Positions 8,678-16,866 of a stretch of 64,000 nt of DNA are shown here, in pieces (position 1 is the stretch's first letter; each line of letters opens with the position of its first letter). The notes beneath the pieces are model-generated. The model had not been told where the DNA came from, ran no database searches, and saw nothing but the letters and a program-made list of their open reading frames with translations. The translations under genes and the position numbers were made by a program. This DNA comes from UBA1206 sp045600105 (GTDB lineage Bacteria > Bacillota > Clostridia > Oscillospirales > CAG-382): NCBI GenBank assembly GCA_045600105.1, contig JAZRXG010000033.1:1-64000 (forward strand). The letters run 5' to 3'.

Positions 8678-8992
8678 ATGTCGATATACGACTGCATATC
8701 CCCCGAGCTCGTTTCCCTGCTGCCCATCCTTTACGTCATAGGAACGCTGCTCAAAAAGTCAAGCATCGGCGACTGGCTGATCCCGTTCATACTCGGCATC
8801 ATCGGCGTGGTGCTCGGGTGCGCGTGGACTGCCGCGTCGTGTGAATTTCACTCCGTTTCCGACGTTCTTACGTGTCTCGCGTCGGGGACGGTGCAGGGCG
8901 TGCTCTGCGCGGCGTCGACCGTTTACGCCCACAATCTCGTAAAGCAGTACGGAAAGAAGGACGACGGCAATGATAAAGAGACTTATGCGTGA
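8678..8992 (+). CDS. Phage holin, Hol44/A118-like family
   Basis: This 104-residue membrane protein has two or three predicted membrane helices: LLPILYVIGTLL (about 14-26), WLIPFILGIIGVVLGCAW (about 33-50) and a C-terminal GTVQGVLCAASTVYAHN segment. The order LYVIGxxLKK, DWLIPxILxIxGxxL, GxxQGxLxAxxxxxxxN is that of Hol44 (holin superfamily V). Such proteins open the membrane for phage lysis. It starts 1 nt after the preceding stop region with AAAGGAG upstream. Notably, no endolysin follows in the module. Confidence 0.85.
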   Translation: MSIYDCISPELVSLLPILYVIGTLLKKSSIGDWLIPFILGIIGVVLGCAWTAASCEFHSVSDVLTCLASGTVQGVLCAASTVYAHNLVKQYGKKDDGNDKETYA

Positions 8993-9056
8993 TATCGCCG
9001 ACGCGATAGCCTTCATAATGTCCCTCGTTTACGAAACGGCGGGATGGGTTATTTAG
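8970..9056 (+). CDS. Small membrane-associated phage protein (28 residues)
   Basis: The sequence reads MIKRLMRDIADAIAFIMSLV and ends YETAGWVI. It starts inside the holin gene and overlaps the next gene by 13 nt. A GAAAGAAGGACG stretch supplies a weak ribosome binding site. The peptide is amphipathic, with a basic N-terminus and a hydrophobic centre. It could be a minor lysis factor or translational coupler. It is real only if the tight coupling is functional. Confidence 0.35.
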   Translation: MIKRLMRDIADAIAFIMSLVYETAGWVI

Positions 9057-9370
9057 CCGAGGCGATAGCCGTCGTTCTCGCGTCATCCGGTATCATCGGC
9101 GCGGTTTTCGCGTCGCTGATACGCAAAGCGATGAAAAAGGCGTCCGACGACGCCGAACGGCGGAGAAAAGAATACACCGAGACCGAGATGACGCGCTTCG
9201 AGCGTGACCGCGCCACGAGCGAGCTTCTGATAGCGCTCGTGAGATATTCTCGCAAGCTATGCGGCGAAAGCGAGCTTGAGATCGCCGAAAGCAACTACGT
9301 TTCGGCGTCCGCGAAAAGCGATATGACGCTCCGGAAGCATTATATAGAAAGCAAGGCACGGGAAAGATAA
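9044..9370 (+). CDS. Small phage protein with one N-terminal membrane helix
   Basis: 108 residues: one hydrophobic segment (about 5-27, IAVVLASSGIIGAVFASLI) and then a strongly charged helical tail with a KKASDDAERRRKEYTETEMTRFERD coiled-coil region. This one-helix-plus-charged-tail form right after a holin resembles accessory lysis or spanin-like proteins, but no named family is recognised. It is the last gene of the module and the terminator begins 3 nt after its stop codon. Confidence 0.6.
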   Translation: MGYLAEAIAVVLASSGIIGAVFASLIRKAMKKASDDAERRRKEYTETEMTRFERDRATSELLIALVRYSRKLCGESELEIAESNYVSASAKSDMTLRKHYIESKARER

Positions 9371-9372
9371 GA

Positions 9373-9418
9373 AAAGCCGCAAAGCACATCAAAAAGCGCT
9401 TTGCGGCTTTGTTTTTTT
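9373..9418 (+). terminator. Terminator ending the phage module
   Basis: AAAGCCGCAAAGC (9373-9385) pairs perfectly over 13 bp with GCTTTGCGGCTTT (9398-9410), followed by GTTTTTTT. Convergent hisIE ends 5 bp beyond on the other strand, so the hairpin separates phage and host transcription. Confidence 0.9.
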
Positions 9419-9422
9419 GCGG

Positions 9423-10079
9423 TCAATGAGTCATTTTTTCCTGCTTGACTTTTTTGTCGATGACGTGGCGGGACGCGAGCTCCTTGTGGATGTCTTCGAG
9501 CGAAATGCCCGCTTCGACCATAAGCACCATGACGTGATATGCGAGGTCCGCGATCTCGTATATCGCTTCTTTTTTGTCCTGCGCCTTGGCGGCGATTATG
9601 ACCTCGGTGCTTTCCTCGCCGACCTTTTTGAGTATCTTGTCAAGTCCTTTCTCGAACAGATAGGTCGTGTAGGAGCCTTCTTTTTTGTCGGTCTTTCTGC
9701 CTCTGATGAGTTCAAAAAGCTGTTCGTAGGAGAATTCCTTTCTCTCTTCGCTTTCGTATACCTCTTCGGTGAAGCAGGAAGTCGTTCCCTTGTGGCAGGC
9801 GGGTCCGTCGGGCTCGACGACGACCACGAGCGCGTCGCGGTCGCAGTCGGCGGTGATGGAAACGATGTGCTGATAATTTCCGCTCGTTTCGCCCTTGAGC
9901 CAGAGCTCGTTTCTCGATCTGCTCCAGAAGCAGGTCAGTTCTTTTTCCATTGAGATTTCAAGGCTTTCTCTGTTCATATAGGCAAGAGTCAGCACTTTTT
10001 TCGTAACGCTGTCGACGACTATCGCGGGGATAAGTCCCTTTTCGTCGAATCTGAGTTTTTCGATATCAAGATATTGCAT
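9423..10079 (-). CDS. hisIE: Bifunctional phosphoribosyl-AMP cyclohydrolase / phosphoribosyl-ATP pyrophosphatase
   Basis: This 218-residue protein catalyses steps two and three of histidine synthesis. The N-terminal HisI domain (about 1-110) shows TCFWSRSRNELWLKGETSGN and DCDRDALVVVVEPDGPACHKG with the metal-binding Asp, Cys and His residues. The C-terminal HisE domain (about 120-218) has SYTTYLFEKGLDKILKKVGEE and EIADLAYHVMVLM. The ATG at 10079 has AGGAGG at 10087-10092; an upstream ATG at 10109 lacks a site. It is the last his gene and is set off from hisF by about 200 nt, unlike the other overlapping his genes. Confidence 0.95.
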   Translation of the reverse strand: MQYLDIEKLRFDEKGLIPAIVVDSVTKKVLTLAYMNRESLEISMEKELTCFWSRSRNELWLKGETSGNYQHIVSITADCDRDALVVVVEPDGPACHKGTTSCFTEEVYESEERKEFSYEQLFELIRGRKTDKKEGSYTTYLFEKGLDKILKKVGEESTEVIIAAKAQDKKEAIYEIADLAYHVMVLMVEAGISLEDIHKELASRHVIDKKVKQEKMTH

Positions 10080-10092
10080 ATTTTTTCCTCCT

Positions 10093-10278
10093 ATATCAGG
10101 CATTTGCAAAAGTCATTATAAATCTGATGAGTTTTGGCTGCGGCTTTGCCGAAGACAAAACACCTTTATGACGGGATGAAATCCCGTCCCCGCACCGACC
10201 AAACGAGCGGAACGCAGTGACGCAAGGGCGATAAGTGCGGGAAAACCAATCGTAAAACGCAGTTTTACGATTTTTCTT
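10093..10278. repeat. Intergenic element with two hairpins between hisF and hisIE
   Basis: This is the only sizeable gap in the his operon. It holds a small palindrome ACGGGATGAAATCCCGT (about 10159-10175) and a hairpin AATCGTAAAAC/GTTTTACGATT (about 10249-10273). No open reading frame is convincing. The CGTTTGGTCGGTGCGGG tract on the minus strand loosely resembles the left end of the window (about 29-45). An interspersed palindromic element inserted into the operon is a reasonable guess. Confidence 0.4.
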
Positions 10279-11037
10279 CTATATCCTCGCGGGGATACCG
10301 TTGTTTTTCATTACCTGCTTGAGGTCTTTTATTTTAACTTCGCCGAAGTGGAATATGGACGCGGCAAGTCCGGCGTCGACCTTGGGAAGCGTTTTGAAAA
10401 GCGTGATGAAATCGTTCACGCAGCCGGCGCCGCCCGACGCTATGACGGGTACGGACACGGCGTCGCATACGGCGGAAAGCATTTCGATGTCAAAGCCTTT
10501 CTTGACGCCGTCGGTGTCTATGGAGTTGACGACGACTTCGCCCGCACCGTTTCCGACGCAGCGTTTTATCCATTCGATGGCTTCGAGCCCCGTGTTTTCG
10601 CGGCCGCCCTTGGCAAAGACTCTGAAAACGCCGTCGACGCGTTTTATATCGACCGAAAGCACGACGCACTGGTCGCCGTAAAGCTTTGCGGCTTCGCCGA
10701 CGAGTGACGGATTGCGTATGGCGCCCGAGTTGACGCTGACCTTGTCGGCGCCGCACTTGAGAACGCGGTCAAAATCGGCGACCGTGTTGATGCCGCCGCC
10801 GACGGTGAGCGGTATGAACACGCTTTTTGCCGTTTCGCGCAGGATGTCGGTGAATATCTTACGTCCGTCGGACGACGCGGTGATGTCGTAAAACACGAGC
10901 TCGTCCGCTCCGTTAGCGCTGTAATACTCGGCGAGCTCGACCGGCGACGAGATCTCGCGGAGTCCCGTGAAGTTGATGCCCTTTACGACCTTGCCGTCAC
11001 GCACGTCAAGGCAGGGGATGATCCTTTTGGTTATCAT
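10279..11037 (-). CDS. hisF: Imidazole glycerol phosphate synthase, cyclase subunit
   Basis: This 252-residue TIM barrel joins with HisH to turn PRFAR and ammonia into imidazole glycerol phosphate and AICAR. The catalytic Asp in IIPCLDVRDGKVVKG and that in VVLSVDIKR are present, as are the phosphate-binding loops GGGINT and ASGGAG. Length is normal. It overlaps hisA by 4 nt. Confidence 0.97.
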   Translation of the reverse strand: MITKRIIPCLDVRDGKVVKGINFTGLREISSPVELAEYYSANGADELVFYDITASSDGRKIFTDILRETAKSVFIPLTVGGGINTVADFDRVLKCGADKVSVNSGAIRNPSLVGEAAKLYGDQCVVLSVDIKRVDGVFRVFAKGGRENTGLEAIEWIKRCVGNGAGEVVVNSIDTDGVKKGFDIEMLSAVCDAVSVPVIASGGAGCVNDFITLFKTLPKVDAGLAASIFHFGEVKIKDLKQVMKNNGIPARI

Positions 11038-11747
11038 TTTGCCACCTCTATCGCGTCACGCAGGTCTATCGCGCCGGTGTAGTAGGCTTTTCCGATTATC
11101 GCGCCGTAGATATCGAGTCCTCTCAGCGCCTTTACGTCGTCGATCGACGAAACGCCGCCCGACGCCACGATATCTATGGTGAAGCGTTTTGAAAGTTCCT
11201 TGTACAATTCCCTGTTCGTGCCCTTCATCGCGCCGTCTTTGGAAATATCGGTGCATATAAGCGTGCCGACGCCGCATCCCTGCATTCTTTCGCAGAATTC
11301 GAACGCGTCTATCCCCGAGCTTTGTGTCCAGCCCTTTATGGCGACGCAGCCGTCCTTTATGTCGATGCCGACGGCAATTTTTCCGCCGTATTCCTTTACG
11401 GCTTCAGCCACGAAGCCCTCGCTCGTGACCGCGGCGGTGCCGAGAATGACTCTGTCGATACCGCTTGACAAGTATTTTTCGATGACCTTCATATCGCGTA
11501 TGCCTCCGCCGATCTCGGCGAAAAGGCCCGTTTCGTTCTTTATGCGGCATACGAGGTCGAAGTTGGGCGTGCTGCCGAGCTTCGCGCCCTCGAGGTCAAC
11601 GAGGTGGACGTGAGTCGCGCCCGCTTTTCTGAAGTCGAACGCCACGCTGACGGGGTCGTCGGAATAAACGGTCTTTTGGGCGTAGTCGCCCTTGAAAAGT
11701 CTGACCGCCTGACCTTCGTACATATCTATTGCGGGGAATATCAGCAT
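11034..11747 (-). CDS. hisA: Phosphoribosylformimino-5-aminoimidazole carboxamide ribotide isomerase
   Basis: This 237-residue TIM barrel catalyses the Amadori rearrangement of ProFAR to PRFAR. Catalytic Asp residues lie in MLIFPAIDMYEGQAVRL and AVGIDIKDG. Phosphate-binding loops GGGIRD and ASGGVSS are present. It overlaps hisH by 7 nt upstream and hisF by 4 nt downstream. It is intact. Confidence 0.97.
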   Translation of the reverse strand: MLIFPAIDMYEGQAVRLFKGDYAQKTVYSDDPVSVAFDFRKAGATHVHLVDLEGAKLGSTPNFDLVCRIKNETGLFAEIGGGIRDMKVIEKYLSSGIDRVILGTAAVTSEGFVAEAVKEYGGKIAVGIDIKDGCVAIKGWTQSSGIDAFEFCERMQGCGVGTLICTDISKDGAMKGTNRELYKELSKRFTIDIVASGGVSSIDDVKALRGLDIYGAIIGKAYYTGAIDLRDAIEVAK

Positions 11748-12370
11748 ATCGCACCTTCTTTCATCGTACAGAACGCCCTCAGGATGGCGAGTCCCGTGTC
11801 TCCGCTCTTTTCGGGGTGGAACTGACAGCCCATCACGTTGTCCTTCGCGACCGACGCGGTGAGCGGAGAAGCGTATTCGGCGTTTGCCGTAACGTACCCT
11901 TCACAGTCGGCAGCGTAGTACGAATGAACGAAATAGACGTATTCCTCGTCTCCGAGATATTTGAAAAGCGGATGCTTTTCGCCGACGTAGTCGAGTCTGT
12001 TCCAACCCATGTGGGGTATCTTGAAGCCGTCGGGAACGACGTCGGATATGGGGCGCACGATGCCGGGTATGAAGCCGAGCCCGTCGTAGACGCCGTATTC
12101 GTAACTTTTATCGAAAAGGAGCTGCATACCGAGGCAGATGCCGAGTATGGGCTTGCCTTTTTCTTTTTGTTTTGCAAGAGCCGCCGCCATGCCCGAGTTT
12201 TTCAGCTTTTCGGCGGCGTCGCCGAACGCTCCGACACCGGGCAGCACGATGCGGTCGGCATCGTCAAGCACTTTTTCGTCCGCCGTAACAACGGCTTCCT
12301 CGCCGATCTTGGCGAACGACGAAAGCAGGGAAAAAAGATTTCCCACGCCGTAATCGATTATCGCGGTCAT
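11741..12370 (-). CDS. hisH: Imidazole glycerol phosphate synthase, glutamine amidotransferase subunit
   Basis: This 209-residue class I amidotransferase supplies ammonia to HisF. The nucleophile Cys is in PILGICLGMQLLF, and the His and Glu of the triad are in CQFHPEKSGDTG. The oxyanion-strand motif VLPGVGAFG is present. I chose the ATG at 12370, which shares one base with the hisB stop and has AAGGAG upstream. A longer frame to 12520 has an arginine-rich N-terminus unlike the family. Confidence 0.96.
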   Translation of the reverse strand: MTAIIDYGVGNLFSLLSSFAKIGEEAVVTADEKVLDDADRIVLPGVGAFGDAAEKLKNSGMAAALAKQKEKGKPILGICLGMQLLFDKSYEYGVYDGLGFIPGIVRPISDVVPDGFKIPHMGWNRLDYVGEKHPLFKYLGDEEYVYFVHSYYAADCEGYVTANAEYASPLTASVAKDNVMGCQFHPEKSGDTGLAILRAFCTMKEGAIC

Positions 12371-12957
12371 CACAGAACTCCTTTGGTCGAGGGTATCTCG
12401 TTTTTGTATTCCTCGTCGATGCTCACGGCGTCGCGCAGACATCTCGCGGCGGCTTTGAACGCGCCTTCGATGATATGGTGCGAGTTTTTGCCGGCAAGCG
12501 AACGGAGATGCAGGGCGCACTCCGCCTGACGCACGAAGCCGAGCCAGAATTCCTCGACGAGCTCGGTATCGAAATCGCCGACCTTTTCGGTGGGGATGGT
12601 AAGTTCAAAGCCGAGGTATTCCCTGCCCGAGAAATCGACTGCCGCGAGGATGAGCGTTTCGTCCATCGGCAGTACCCTGTCGCCGTAACGGCGTATCCCG
12701 CGCTTGTCGCCGAGGGCTTCCTTGAACGCTTTTCCGAGCGTGATGCCTATGTCCTCGACGGTGTGGTGATAGTCGACGTAAGTATCGCCGACGCATCTGA
12801 GTTCTATATCGAATCTGCCGTGAGACGCAAAAAGCGTCATCATGTGGTCAAGAAATCCGCAGCCCGTGGATATGACGCTTTTTCCGCTGCCGTCAAGGTC
12901 GAGAGTAAGGTTTACGTCGGTCTCGGCGGTCTTTCTGTTCAACGTGACTTTTCTCAT
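12370..12957 (-). CDS. hisB: Imidazoleglycerol-phosphate dehydratase
   Basis: This 195-residue monofunctional enzyme dehydrates IGP to imidazole acetol phosphate. The two manganese-binding His clusters are visible: FLDHMMTLFASHGRFD, VDYHHTVEDIGI near residue 65, and a C-terminal KNSHHIIEGAFKA. No phosphatase domain is fused, so histidinol phosphatase must be encoded elsewhere. It overlaps hisC by 4 nt. Confidence 0.97.
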   Translation of the reverse strand: MRKVTLNRKTAETDVNLTLDLDGSGKSVISTGCGFLDHMMTLFASHGRFDIELRCVGDTYVDYHHTVEDIGITLGKAFKEALGDKRGIRRYGDRVLPMDETLILAAVDFSGREYLGFELTIPTEKVGDFDTELVEEFWLGFVRQAECALHLRSLAGKNSHHIIEGAFKAAARCLRDAVSIDEEYKNEIPSTKGVL

Positions 12958-14018
12958 TTTATTTCCTCCAGGATGCTTTTTACGGTAAGGACGAATTCCT
13001 TCATCTGTTCTTCGCTGCCGACGGTGACGCGGTTGTAATCGCTTATAAGCTCGGCGTCGAAATGACGGACGAGTATTCCCTTTTCCTTGAGTTTAAGATA
13101 AAGCTCTTTGCCGCCGATAAGCGGATGACGAACGAAAAGGAAGTTGGTGCTTGAATTTGTCATCGTGAAACCGAGTGAACGGAGCTCTTCCGCCGTTTTT
13201 TCGCGGACGCTCCCGATAAGACGGCAGTTCTTTTCGAAATACGCTTTATCGGTCAGAGCGCCGACGCCCGCCGCCATGGTCATGCGGTTGACGTTGTAGG
13301 GGTTGGTGGAATATTTGACGGTGTTGAGGTCGGCAATGAGCGACGGGCACGCCGCACCGAAGCCAAGGCGCGCGCCCGCGAGGGAGCGCGATTTGGAAAA
13401 CGTCTGAGTGACGAGCAGGTTGTCGTATTTGCGGATGAGATCGATGACGCTTTCACCGCCGAAATCGACGTATGCTTCGTCGATGACGACCACGTTGTCC
13501 GGATTGCCGACGATTATGCGTTCGATTCCGCTTTTTGAAAGCGCGATGCCCGTCGGGGCGTTGGGGTTGGCGATGAACACGGTTCCGTTCACGCCGATAT
13601 AGTCGTCGGGATCGATCGTGAAATCGTCACGAAGCGGTATCTGTCTGTAAGGCACGCCGTTGAGCTCGGCGAAAACCTTGTAAAAACCGTAGGAAATGTT
13701 GGGGAAAACGGCGGGGTGTTCCTTGTCGCAGAACGCCATGAACGCGAAATTGAGTATTTCGTCCGAGCCGTTGGTGAAAAGTATCTCGTCCTTATTTACG
13801 CCGAGCGCTTCGCAGGCGGCGGAAACGAGATTTCTGCATTCGGGGTCGGAATAAAGCTCAAGGTCTCCGGCTTCCTCACGCGCAAGCTTCTGTGCAAGAG
13901 GCGACGGCGGAAACGGCGATTCGTTGGTGTTGAGCTTGATATATTTGCGTCCCTGAGGCTGCTCGCCGGGAACGTAAGGAGTGAGGGCAGCGTACTTGCT
14001 GCTGAAAAACGCGCTCAT
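12954..14018 (-). CDS. hisC: Histidinol-phosphate aminotransferase
   Basis: This 354-residue class I/II PLP aminotransferase converts imidazole acetol phosphate and glutamate to histidinol phosphate. The PLP lysine is in VTQTFSKSRSLAGARLGFG. Other family marks are FIANPNAPTG and VVIDEAYVDFGG. Length is typical and both ends overlap neighbours by 4 nt. Confidence 0.96.
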   Translation of the reverse strand: MSAFFSSKYAALTPYVPGEQPQGRKYIKLNTNESPFPPSPLAQKLAREEAGDLELYSDPECRNLVSAACEALGVNKDEILFTNGSDEILNFAFMAFCDKEHPAVFPNISYGFYKVFAELNGVPYRQIPLRDDFTIDPDDYIGVNGTVFIANPNAPTGIALSKSGIERIIVGNPDNVVVIDEAYVDFGGESVIDLIRKYDNLLVTQTFSKSRSLAGARLGFGAACPSLIADLNTVKYSTNPYNVNRMTMAAGVGALTDKAYFEKNCRLIGSVREKTAEELRSLGFTMTNSSTNFLFVRHPLIGGKELYLKLKEKGILVRHFDAELISDYNRVTVGSEEQMKEFVLTVKSILEEIK

Positions 14019-15298
14019 TTCTTTTTATTCTCCGTTCTTATGACCGCGCTCTTCGCGTGCGCGGTGAGTCCTTCTTTTTTGGCGAAGTACGCCACGTCGT
14101 ACGCCACGTCGGCAAGTGCCTCGGAGGTGAAATAGGTGTACTGCGTCTTCTTGATGAAATCGTCCACCGAAAGCGGACTTGAGAATTTCGCGCTGCCGCT
14201 CGTGGGGAGCGTGTGGTTGGGGCCCGCGAGGTAATCGCCGAGGGCTTCGGGGCAGTTCCTGCCCATGAACACCGAGCCCGCGTGGCGGATGGAGTCGAGG
14301 TAATCGAACGGGCAGTCGACGCAGAGCTCAAGATGCTCGGGCGCGATCTCGTTCGCGATATCTATCGCCTGCATAAGATCGTCGGAGACGATTATCTTGC
14401 CGTTGTTGTCGATTGACGCGCGTGCTATTTCCGCTCTTTCGAGGAGAGGTATCTGTTTTTCGAGTTCTTCCGAAACCTTGAACGCGAGTTCTTCCGAATC
14501 GGTGACGAGCACCGCGCTCGCCATTTTGTCGTGCTCCGCCTGGGACAGCAGATCGGCTGCGGCAAAGGCGGGGTCGGTTTTGCCGTCGGCGACGATGAGT
14601 ATCTCGCTCGGACCCGCTATCATATCGATGGAAACCTTTCCGAACACCTGCTTTTTGGCTTCGGCGACGAAGGCGTTGCCGGGACCGACTATCTTGTCGA
14701 CCTTGGGGATCGACTCGGTGCCGTAGGCGAGGGCGGCTATTGCCTGAGCTCCGCCGACCTTGTATATCCTGTCGACGCCCGCGACGCGTGCCGCCGCGAG
14801 GATGACGGGGTTGACCTTGCCTTCGCGGTTGGGAGGCGTGACCATGACGACCTCCTTCACGCCCGCTATCTTTGCGGGGATGCTGTCCATGAGCACGGTG
14901 GACGGATACGCGGCGGTGCCGCCGGGAACGTAAAGACCCGCTTTGTCAACTGGGATTATCTTCTGCCCCATGACGATGCCGCGCTCGTCGTTGATGATGA
15001 AGCTGTTCCTCTTCTGCTTTTCGTGGAATTTTCTGATGTTTTTCGCCGCTTTTTCGAGGATGGCGATGAATTCGGGTTCGACGGACGCAAACGCCTCGTC
15101 GATCTCTTCCTTTGTGACGGCAAGGGACGTGAGTTCTGCTTTGTCGAACTTGCTGCAGTATTCAAAAAGCGCCTTGTCGCCGTTCTTTCTGACGTTGTCT
15201 ATTATTTCCGCAACGACGTCTTCGACGTTGACGGTCGGCTCGGTGCGGGCGAATATCTCGTCGTTCTTCACGTCGCCGTATTTCATTATTTTTATCAT
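14015..15298 (-). CDS. hisD: Histidinol dehydrogenase
   Basis: This 427-residue zinc enzyme catalyses the last two NAD-dependent oxidations to histidine. Visible motifs are VDKAGLYVPGGTAAYPSTVLM, IDMIAGPSEILIVAD, the zinc-ligand region LLSQAEHDKMASAVLVT, IAPEHLELC and NHTLPTSGSAKFSS. Length is normal. It overlaps hisC and hisZG by 4 nt each. Confidence 0.97.
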   Translation of the reverse strand: MIKIMKYGDVKNDEIFARTEPTVNVEDVVAEIIDNVRKNGDKALFEYCSKFDKAELTSLAVTKEEIDEAFASVEPEFIAILEKAAKNIRKFHEKQKRNSFIINDERGIVMGQKIIPVDKAGLYVPGGTAAYPSTVLMDSIPAKIAGVKEVVMVTPPNREGKVNPVILAAARVAGVDRIYKVGGAQAIAALAYGTESIPKVDKIVGPGNAFVAEAKKQVFGKVSIDMIAGPSEILIVADGKTDPAFAAADLLSQAEHDKMASAVLVTDSEELAFKVSEELEKQIPLLERAEIARASIDNNGKIIVSDDLMQAIDIANEIAPEHLELCVDCPFDYLDSIRHAGSVFMGRNCPEALGDYLAGPNHTLPTSGSAKFSSPLSVDDFIKKTQYTYFTSEALADVAYDVAYFAKKEGLTAHAKSAVIRTENKKK

Positions 15299-16866
15299 TT
15301 TCCGTTCTCCAATATCTTCGAAAGTCCGTTGATTATTTTTTCCGTCTGTCTGCTCTTGAAGCCGAACGACGCCTTGTTCGCGATGAGACGCGCGCTTATC
15401 GGCAGAATGTTCTCGATGACTTCAAGGTCGTTTTCCCTCAGCGTCGCGCCCGTCTCCACTATGTCGACTATGACGTCCGAAAGCCCGAGGATGGGGGCGA
15501 TCTCTATCGAGCCGTTGAGGTGGATGATGTCGATATCGCGTCCGCGGGACTGATAGAACGTTTTCGCGATGTTCGAGAATTTCGTCGCGACGCGCAGGGT
15601 GGACGACGCGTCGTCGGCAAAGCCCTTGGGAGCGGCTACCGCCATGCGGCATTTCCCGAAACCGAGGTCGAGCAGCTCGAACACGTCGGGCTCGTACTCG
15701 AGCAGAATGTCTTTGCCGGCAACGCCTATATCGGCGGCGCCGCGCTCGACGTATATCGCGACGTCTGACGGCTTGACCCAGAAGTATCTGAGTTTCTTTT
15801 CCTTATTTTCAAATATGAGTTTTCTGTTCGGCTCGAGTATCGCGGGACACTCAAAGCCCGCTTCCGCGAACATCGCGTACACCTTTTCGCCGAGCCGGCC
15901 TTTGGGAAGCGCGATGTTGATATATCCGTCGTCATCGCGGGACGCCGTCGGGTCGAAGCGCTCGAACAGATCGAGATAGACCGCAAAGCCTATCGCTTTG
16001 GAGCTTCTCTTGAGCTTTTTCATCAGCGTGTCGTACTGACCGCCCGAAAGCACGAAATCGGGTATCCCCTTGACGAACCCCTTGAACACGATGCCGTTGT
16101 AGTAATGCGTGTCGCCCGTGACCGAGAAATCGACGTATATACGGTCGGCGCTTTCGCTTTCCGCAAGCAACTTCAGCACGTCAAAGAACGCGCAGCCGCC
16201 GCAGCCGAGAGACGACGCCGTCTCCCTGAGCTTTGCGGAGTCCTTGACATTTCCTCTGAACGACACGAGTTTTTTGAAGTTTTCGGCGTCGCCTTTCCCG
16301 CATTCGCAGGAAGAAATGACCGAATCCATCTCGTGGACGTTCTTTTCGCCTATCGCCTTCCAGACGGCGTTTCTCGCGTCGGACTTGAGACCGAGTCTGT
16401 CCATCGCGCTTTCGATGAGCCCGATGTCCGAAACGCACACGGCGTATTCGCCGCTTATCTGTCCGAGGCTTTCGCACGCAAGAACGATGACGTCGGCGGT
16501 GTCGTTTTCGGTGACTCTGCCGAAGCATTCGACGCCTGACTGCATTATCTCTTTATACGAGCCCGTGCCCTTTGAAACGCGGTACACGTTCTCGTTGTAA
16601 TATACCTTGTTCAGCTTGTCCGGCTCGTCGGCGGCGTTCTTGATTATCGAAAGCGTCACGTCGGGCTTGAGCGCGAGCAGCTTGCCGTCGGTATCGGTGA
16701 ACGTGATGACGTTGTCGGAAACGAGAAATTCCTTGTTGCCGGCGTAGAGGTCGTATTCCTCGAACTTGCTCATGCGGTAGGGCACGTAGCCGTTGGAGGC
16801 GTAAAGACTTCTCAGGGTGAATATGAGTTTTTCGCTGCTTCTGAGTATGGAATCGTTTATTATCAT
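15295..16866 (-). CDS. hisZG: Fused HisZ-HisG: ATP phosphoribosyltransferase with its regulatory subunit
   Basis: This 523-residue protein catalyses the first committed step of histidine synthesis. Residues 1 to about 305 are HisZ, a HisRS-like regulatory domain without tRNA binding (KPDVTLSIIKN near 68, DTHYYNGIVFKGF near 252, LSGGQYDTLM near 273). From about 315 it becomes a short-form HisG (INIALPKGRLGEKVYAMF, GAADIGVAGKDIL, VDIVETGATLREN) of about 209 residues. Short HisG normally needs separate HisZ, so the fusion supplies both in one chain. The reading frame is continuous across the joint. HisZ is expected to mediate feedback by histidine. Confidence 0.93.
   Translation of the reverse strand: MIINDSILRSSEKLIFTLRSLYASNGYVPYRMSKFEEYDLYAGNKEFLVSDNVITFTDTDGKLLALKPDVTLSIIKNAADEPDKLNKVYYNENVYRVSKGTGSYKEIMQSGVECFGRVTENDTADVIVLACESLGQISGEYAVCVSDIGLIESAMDRLGLKSDARNAVWKAIGEKNVHEMDSVISSCECGKGDAENFKKLVSFRGNVKDSAKLRETASSLGCGGCAFFDVLKLLAESESADRIYVDFSVTGDTHYYNGIVFKGFVKGIPDFVLSGGQYDTLMKKLKRSSKAIGFAVYLDLFERFDPTASRDDDGYINIALPKGRLGEKVYAMFAEAGFECPAILEPNRKLIFENKEKKLRYFWVKPSDVAIYVERGAADIGVAGKDILLEYEPDVFELLDLGFGKCRMAVAAPKGFADDASSTLRVATKFSNIAKTFYQSRGRDIDIIHLNGSIEIAPILGLSDVIVDIVETGATLRENDLEVIENILPISARLIANKASFGFKSRQTEKIINGLSKILENGK

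Noticed and set aside
14531..15553. Plus-strand frame of 340 codons over hisD
   Set aside because: Every his gene on the opposite strand is complete and motif-rich. This frame is compositional shadow.
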